64,000 nt of DNA from RGIG8244 sp045639325 (GTDB lineage: Bacteria > Verrucomicrobiota > Lentisphaeria > Victivallales > UBA1829): assembly GCA_045639325.1 (NCBI GenBank), contig JAZUCU010000043.1, forward strand, positions 1 through 64,000. The letters are read 5' to 3'. Of the stretch, positions 59,599 to 64,000 are shown in pieces (within the stretch, counting starts at the first letter, position 1; the number at the start of each line of letters is the position of its first letter). Under the pieces are notes generated by a model. The model was not told where the DNA came from and did no database searches. It worked only from the letters and a program-made list of their open reading frames with translations. Made by a program: the position numbers and the translations under genes.

Positions 59599-60765
59599 TT
59601 ATTCTCCTTCAAATTTGACATTCATATTCGGCTGCATGGGGTTTACAATTCCAAAAGGTTCGCCATCCAGTTCAAATTTGATCATCAGGGGCAGATCGCC
59701 CGGCTTTTCTACCGGCATATCGAAAAGCGTTACAACGTCATTGACCTGTTCAAACCGGATTTCTTGTCCCGATACCAGCCAGGTGACACGATTGACTTTG
59801 TTGCCAACTCCTACGATGCGCTTTTCCGGACCGTAATTCCGTTCCAGACGGAAATAGGCATTGTGCCCTTTTGCTGTGGAAATTTCACGGTCGTGATAAT
59901 TGAACGGGTGTGGCTCGACATCGAACAAGGCTTCTTCATTCGCCCGGACCCAATCCCCGACTTGATCGAGAATTTCAAAGACTTCCGGCTGAAAACTGCC
60001 ATCTGCTTTCGGACCGATGCTTAACAGCAGATTGCCGCCGTTGTGGCGGTTCGTGGAAAGAAGTTTGATTACATTTTGCGGTGTTCTCCAGTTTGTGTCG
60101 TGGGGATTGTAACTCCATGCACCGTTCAGAGAATCGCAGGTTTCCCAAATATCATCAGGGGAGCCGGAGGTATGACGTTCGCAGGATTTCAAGTCGTTCT
60201 CATCGCTGTTGCAGCGGCTGATGAGAAGTCCGGGCTGCATCGCACGGATTTCCTGATGGAGTTCTTTCGAACGCCAGAGTTTGCCGGGCGGGCAGGCATC
60301 ATAGAAAAGATAATCGATCTGACCGTAATCCGTCATGATCTGTTTGATCTGACGGTGTGTTTTCTGTACAAAACGTTCCCAGTTTTCCGCATTGGCGGGC
60401 CCGCCGCAATAATCGGGATCGGACCAGTCGGCAACGGAGTAATAGAGTCCGATTCCCAGATTATTTTCCCGGCATCCATCCACAAAACCGCGAATGACAT
60501 CATCGCCGATAAAATAACCTTCATGATGCCGTGTTGTCAATACGCCGTAGCGCATGCCGAAGCGTTTTGCGAGTTCCGCCCAGTAGTGGCCCATTTCATA
60601 GGTGGGATGAAAATGCGGCAATGCCTTTTCAAAATATTCTTTGGGATCTCTCCGTTCCAGGAACATTTTCCATTCGCCGTTGCCGTAAACGGAATAGACG
60701 CCGTAATGAATGAAAAGTCCATACGCCCAATCGTGAAAAATCTTTTTCTTTTTCTGCAATGTCAT
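59599..60765 (-). CDS. Alpha-L-fucosidase-like GH29 (first gene of the operon)
   Basis: A 388-aa GH29 protein with the family signature YGLFIHYGVYSVYGNGEW (about 15-32), LTTRHHEGYFIGDD (about 76) and the nucleophile Asp in DYLFYDACPPG (about 158). No signal peptide. It is shorter than the other GH29 copy (420 aa) and clearly divergent. RBS GGGAG is 8 nt before ATG 60765. Behind the promoter at 60876-60904 it heads the nine-gene operon to 48954. Confidence 0.9.
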   Translation of the reverse strand: MTLQKKKKIFHDWAYGLFIHYGVYSVYGNGEWKMFLERRDPKEYFEKALPHFHPTYEMGHYWAELAKRFGMRYGVLTTRHHEGYFIGDDVIRGFVDGCRENNLGIGLYYSVADWSDPDYCGGPANAENWERFVQKTHRQIKQIMTDYGQIDYLFYDACPPGKLWRSKELHQEIRAMQPGLLISRCNSDENDLKSCERHTSGSPDDIWETCDSLNGAWSYNPHDTNWRTPQNVIKLLSTNRHNGGNLLLSIGPKADGSFQPEVFEILDQVGDWVRANEEALFDVEPHPFNYHDREISTAKGHNAYFRLERNYGPEKRIVGVGNKVNRVTWLVSGQEIRFEQVNDVVTLFDMPVEKPGDLPLMIKFELDGEPFGIVNPMQPNMNVKFEGE

Positions 60766-60875
60766 TTTTTGAACTCCCGTGGTTATGATTTTGTTTCAAG
60801 TATCTTGCATAATATACCGGATCTGTTTGCCCAACGATGGGTTGTAAATGGAAATCCGGTGGTGCTTTTCCGTCT

Positions 60876-60904
60876 AATATAACGCTGCAATTTTATTTTT
60901 ACAA
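60876..60904 (-). promoter_or_regulatory. Promoter of the second fucosidase operon
   Basis: Minus-strand TTGTAA (60904-60899), 17-bp spacer, TATATT (60881-60876). A leader of about 100 nt precedes the ATG. Confidence 0.7.
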
Positions 60905-60917
60905 GTGGAATTTTATA

Positions 60918-60929
60918 AAAATTAGCACT
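60918..60929. promoter_or_regulatory. Shared motif AAAATTAGCACT upstream of promoter
   Basis: The same 12-mer as at 5605-5616, here just upstream of the -35. AT-rich TATAAAA flanks are also shared. Candidate site for a common regulator of both fucosidase loci. Confidence 0.35.
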
Positions 60930-61047
60930 TTTTTGTTCAGTTAGTATCAGCTTGAACCATAAAACAGGTGCAGTTTAAGCAGTATTTGTGCGGGAATGCT
61001 TGTTTACATTTTGGCAGGTAATGTCAGCGAATATATTGCAAAAGCGA

Positions 61048-62220
61048 TTATTCTTCGCATTTATTCGAGGAGAGGCGTTTATACAGGATGCCCGGGACTT
61101 TGCGGGAAACCGGTTCGGCATCGTCCTTTTCCTGCATCATCAGGATTTGCTGGAATGCGGCGGTTGCGATTTCCGGGAAAGGATATTGGACCGAGGTCAA
61201 TTCCCAGGAACGGAACGGGATAGCGTTATCAAAAGACACCAGTGAGATTGGCTTGATTTTGTGCTCATAAGCATATTGTAGCAGTAACGCAGCAAGGGCA
61301 TCGGAGGCACAGACGGCGGCGGTGCAGGATTCCATAATTTTCGGTGCTTCCTGATAAACCGCTTCTTTGCAGTCGATGATGACATTTTCCGGTACATCGT
61401 AGGGGAAGAAATGACTCCAGCGTTCAATGGGTTTGCATTTCTGTTTGACCATTGCATTGCGGTAGCCTTGAATCCGGAGATCCTGCCATTCTGCGGGGAC
61501 GTCATACCCGAGGAACGCAATTTTCTGATGTTTGAGTTTCTGCAGGTGAACGGTTGCAATATTACCCGATTCAACTTCATCGCCGATAATGGTGCAAAGT
61601 CCGGGGAGAGAGGAACCCGCATTGACGACGATGACCGGGGCATTGAGTTTTTTCAACTGCTTCCAGTTTTCTTCTGAATTGATTTGCGGAGCAGAAAGGA
61701 AGATGTAGCCGACAGAATGATGTTTTTTCAGCGCCTTGATATCTTCTTTTGTGATATAAATCGGATCAGGGGTGAGCAGTTGATCCATCTGCTTATGGAG
61801 ATTGTAAAAACGGGAGAGAATCTTGTTCTGATTACAAAGTTCATCAATCGTCCGGAGCTGCGTCATTGTGGCATTCAATATGGCATTGGGGTGAATGTAG
61901 TCGAGTACGCCGATGGTGGTCAGCCCGTTGCTGATCAAATCTTTTCTGCCCCAGGTTTCCGGATCCGGCACGCCGCACAAGAGCGTGCCTTTGCGGGGAA
62001 GACTTTTGACAAAACCTTTCTGTCCCAGTTTTGTATACAGATTTCTGGCCGTGGAAAAGGTGACATCGTACTCTCTGGCGAGAGCACGGGGGCTGGGCAG
62101 AATCTGCCCGACCTGATAAATGCCGTTGGAATAATCCTGCAGGAACCGTTTCAGAAGTTCCTGCAAGGCAATATCCATATCTCTCTGGGGGAGACGCTGA
62201 TATGTTTTCCGCTTTTCCAT
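61048..62220 (-). CDS. GntR-type DNA-binding domain fused to LacI-type sugar sensor
   Basis: A 390-aa regulator. The N-terminal winged helix (about 12-80: YQVGQILPSPRALAREYDVT, then FSTARNLYTKLGQKGFVKSL) is of the GntR type. The rest (about 100-385) is a periplasmic-binding-protein-like sensor as in LacI proteins (ITKEDIKALKKHHSVGYIFL, AVCASDALAALLLQYAYEHK, ISLVSFDNA). This GntR/LacI hybrid build is typical of AraR-like sugar regulators. It is next to the fucosidase operon it probably controls and 15 bp after the oxidoreductase gene. Confidence 0.9.
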   Translation of the reverse strand: MEKRKTYQRLPQRDMDIALQELLKRFLQDYSNGIYQVGQILPSPRALAREYDVTFSTARNLYTKLGQKGFVKSLPRKGTLLCGVPDPETWGRKDLISNGLTTIGVLDYIHPNAILNATMTQLRTIDELCNQNKILSRFYNLHKQMDQLLTPDPIYITKEDIKALKKHHSVGYIFLSAPQINSEENWKQLKKLNAPVIVVNAGSSLPGLCTIIGDEVESGNIATVHLQKLKHQKIAFLGYDVPAEWQDLRIQGYRNAMVKQKCKPIERWSHFFPYDVPENVIIDCKEAVYQEAPKIMESCTAAVCASDALAALLLQYAYEHKIKPISLVSFDNAIPFRSWELTSVQYPFPEIATAAFQQILMMQEKDDAEPVSRKVPGILYKRLSSNKCEE

Positions 62221-62235
62221 AATGTCCAGAGTATC

Positions 62236-63453
62236 TTACAATTCGACTTTGATAAATCTTCCGGTATCGGCAGATTCTTTTGCACAGAGACAGGTCAATG
62301 TGCTCAAAATACCTTCACCTGTAATCAGGTCGGTACAGCTGCGTTCGCCGGTTTTCATGGTGTGGATGAAATTTTTGATCAATTCGCGGTCGCCGCCGTA
62401 ATGACTGAGCTGTCCCTGTTTGACCGTGTAATGTTCCACACTGTAGTCGACAGAAGAATAGAAATGCAATTCCTGATTATTGAAGTCGATTTCCAGGGAG
62501 CCGAGATTGCCGACAAAACGGGCGCCGCGTCTGGTTGCCGCGCCGCTTGCGATGAAGTTCTGCGTGTGAACCATCTGCGTACCGTCTTTCCCGCGGATGA
62601 TACATTCGCCGATATCTTCAATGGCAATATCTTTGGAAATAGCGCAATAGGCTTTCCGGAGGAATTGACCATCGGGCGTAAAAGTTCCGCTCATCTTCTT
62701 TTGGGCTTCCTCAAATGAGGAATAAATGCCGCGCTTATCGAAATAATATTCGGGTCCGAATTCACAGGTGTGTGCATCCGGGCATTGATCGCAGGATAAT
62801 TCGTAGTCTTTGTCGCCCACGTGGTAGACTTTGGAACGCATGGCGCAAACGGTTTCCGGTTCGATACCGCTCAAATAAATCTGATAGTCGATATCATGTA
62901 CTGCCTTCTGCATGAACATGCCGCCGGTCTTATCATTATCGCGGAACCAGGTGGTGAAATAAATGCGTCCGTCGGTATCTTCGAATCCGACTGTCTGATA
63001 GATCTTGCCCAGTTTTCCGGAATCAATGAGTTGTTTCGCCCGTTGTGTCAGGGGACACAAGCGCATGGGGAGAGAGACCTGTGCGGGTGTGGGAGAATTG
63101 CGGAATGTCTGTTCCAGCTGCCGGATTTGTTCCAGAGAAATGGAAACGGGTTTTTCGATATAGAGGGGGATATGCAGCGGTTCCAGTTTGCAAGCCATGT
63201 CCGTATGGAATGTGCAATAGGTTCCGATGATGATGCCGTCGAGTTCCGGTTTGGATGCAATGAAGGAGTCGATATCGGTAAAGAATTTGCAATCTGTGCT
63301 GATATTGACTTTCTTCTCATCCATTCTTCTTTTTGCTGCATCTTCATTGAGATCCATAACGGCTTTGACTTCGTATTCATCTCCGAAGACACTCAAATAA
63401 CTTGCGATGGTGGCAGCCTGCAATCCGCATCCGACGATACCGATTTTAAACAT
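62236..63453 (-). CDS. Gfo/Idh/MocA-family NAD(P)-dependent oxidoreductase
   Basis: A 405-aa sugar dehydrogenase-like enzyme. The dinucleotide motif GIVGCGLQAA (4-13), the catalytic-Lys EKPVS (about 100), and the C-terminal alpha/beta domain are present. A Cys-rich insert, CDQCPDAHTC (about 223-232), is not usual in the family and may bind a metal. Family members oxidise or epimerise sugars and inositols. It is expressed with the GntR hybrid regulator from the promoter at 63490-63518. Confidence 0.88.
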   Translation of the reverse strand: MFKIGIVGCGLQAATIASYLSVFGDEYEVKAVMDLNEDAAKRRMDEKKVNISTDCKFFTDIDSFIASKPELDGIIIGTYCTFHTDMACKLEPLHIPLYIEKPVSISLEQIRQLEQTFRNSPTPAQVSLPMRLCPLTQRAKQLIDSGKLGKIYQTVGFEDTDGRIYFTTWFRDNDKTGGMFMQKAVHDIDYQIYLSGIEPETVCAMRSKVYHVGDKDYELSCDQCPDAHTCEFGPEYYFDKRGIYSSFEEAQKKMSGTFTPDGQFLRKAYCAISKDIAIEDIGECIIRGKDGTQMVHTQNFIASGAATRRGARFVGNLGSLEIDFNNQELHFYSSVDYSVEHYTVKQGQLSHYGGDRELIKNFIHTMKTGERSCTDLITGEGILSTLTCLCAKESADTGRFIKVEL

Positions 63454-63489
63454 AAAACTCTCCTGATTGATAATTTCTGTAATATCTTC

Positions 63490-63518
63490 AATATATCACC
63501 AGTCCATGCAAAAATCAA
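63490..63518 (-). promoter_or_regulatory. Promoter of the oxidoreductase-regulator unit
   Basis: Minus-strand TTGATT (63518-63513), 17-bp spacer, TATATT (63495-63490), about 35 bp before the ATG at 63453. Confidence 0.65.
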
Positions 63519-63532
63519 GACCGAGTTAAGGT

Positions 63533-63564
63533 AATTTCAAAAGTTCTCAAAAAAACTTGAAATT
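63533..63564. repeat. Inverted repeat upstream of the oxidoreductase promoter
   Basis: AATTTCAAAAGTT (63533-63545) and AACTTGAAATT (63554-63564) are complementary apart from a 2-nt bulge. It sits 15 bp before the -35 and could be an operator for the GntR-type regulator encoded in the same unit. Confidence 0.4.
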
Positions 63565-63576
63565 TGTGAATAAAAA

Positions 63577-63609
63577 ATGCCATCCGTGACGGGAAATCAC
63601 GGATGGCAT
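63577..63609. terminator. Terminator after the partial ceramidase-like gene, sister of the 48868 hairpin
   Basis: ATGCCATCCGTGA (63577-63589) pairs perfectly with TCACGGATGGCAT (63597-63609). A-run before (63572-63577) and T-run after (63613-63617) make it bidirectional. The stem sequence is the same as in the terminator at 48868-48900. Confidence 0.85.
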
Positions 63610-63636
63610 TCTGTTTTTCTATATCAGCGATACAGA

Positions 63637-64000
63637 TTATTTGCTCAAATTCTTGAGCGCAGCTTCGATCAGCATGGGAGCGGTGTTGACGTCAGCAGAA
63701 CCACCATTGGGTTCTGTTTCGTAACCGCCGCGTTCAAAGCTTTCCGGCATGGGAATGTATCCGGAAATACCCTGAGCGAGTTCTGCAATGATCGTATGTT
63801 TGTACGGAGATTCCGCACGGATGCCTCTGGCAATCCCGTTGAAAGGTTCGCCGGGGAGGGAGATGAATGCAAGATCATCGCCGACGCAGATTGCGGTCAA
63901 TTCGGTCGGTTTGAATTTGCCTTCATTGCCTTCGCATGTGAGGACGCGTTCCGCAAACATTCTCAGGACGAGTGCATCGCCTTTTGCCAAATCTTCACTG
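63637..64000 (-). CDS. Ceramidase-like hydrolase, C-terminal part (5' end outside window)
   Basis: The frame is open from the window edge to the stop at 63637, about 120 residues. It contains FKPTELTAICVGDDLAFISL and LPGEPFNGIARGI (the E-x-F block), ELAQGISGYIPMP and GGYET. These are the C-terminal blocks of neutral/alkaline ceramidase-like proteins. It belongs to the same family as the 16269-17828 product but is clearly a different copy. The true start is beyond the window. Confidence 0.75.
   Translation of the reverse strand, partial: SEDLAKGDALVLRMFAERVLTCEGNEGKFKPTELTAICVGDDLAFISLPGEPFNGIARGIRAESPYKHTIIAELAQGISGYIPMPESFERGGYETEPNGGSADVNTAPMLIEAALKNLSK

Overview
The window looks like chromosome from a member of the Lentisphaerota (Victivallales-like, probably animal-gut or organic-rich habitat). 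This is inferred from three things: solitary type II/IV-pseudopilin-like proteins (N-terminal FTLIELLVVIAIIAIL) embedded in sugar-degradation operons, abundant secreted glycoside-hydrolase-like proteins (GH29, GH5-like, DUF4838-like, ceramidase-like) without SusC/SusD, and eukaryotic-like Ser/Thr kinases fused to BspA-type leucine-rich repeats. No 16S gene is present, so the assignment rests on protein families recognised by eye.

Layout. 1-410: the 3' end of an ISL3-like transposase, short repeats and a probable initiator tRNA-Met. 610-5572: M20 amidohydrolase, phosphoesterase, MATE exporter and two convergent SGNH hydrolases. 5707-15200: a co-directional seven-gene block headed by a LacI-family regulator behind a near-consensus promoter with a palindromic operator candidate. 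It encodes a pseudopilin, a GH29 fucosidase, two large paralogous secreted proteins of unknown family, a HAD phosphatase and an EEP phosphatase. 15181-16116: an EamA transporter. 16269-24017: a second sugar/glycoconjugate cluster on the minus strand (ceramidase-like hydrolase, GH5-like hydrolase, AraC regulator, sugar-phosphate epimerase, FGGY kinase, SIS isomerase) with repeated upstream motifs that are candidate regulator sites. 24168-27104: C_GCAxxG_C_C protein, miaB and proB. 27300-32516: three tandem Ser/Thr kinases, the last two membrane-anchored with extracytoplasmic BspA-like repeats. 32619-38397: a compact six-gene fatty-acid/polyketide-like operon (ketoreductase, CrtI-like FAD enzyme, ketosynthase, ACP, acyltransferase, AMP-forming ligase) that should make an unusual lipid. 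38498-41982: PPi-dependent phosphofructokinase and gatCA. 42010-44966: exported proteins and a phosphoesterase. 45055-47644: rpmJ-rpsM-rpsK-rpoA-rplQ lacking rpsD, behind a possible structured leader. 47919-48755: methyltransferase. 48954-60765: a nine-gene minus-strand polysaccharide operon (GH29 fucosidase first, two pseudopilins, DUF4838, GH5-like). It is followed upstream by a GntR/sugar-sensor regulator, a Gfo/Idh oxidoreductase and the C-terminal end of a second ceramidase-like hydrolase.

How it fits together: three separately regulated glycan loci (LacI, AraC, GntR-sensor) appear to deal with fucosylated host- or algal-type glycans. Secreted hydrolases are co-expressed with pseudopilins and with cytoplasmic sugar kinases and isomerases. 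The strongest candidates for undescribed biology are the recurrent pseudopilin plus hydrolase operons with two novel 820-830 aa enzymes, the kinase-BspA array, and the six-gene lipid operon. Stretches over about 300 bases without a gene do not occur apart from the IS-remnant region at 1-333; shorter gaps hold promoters, terminators and repeats as listed.
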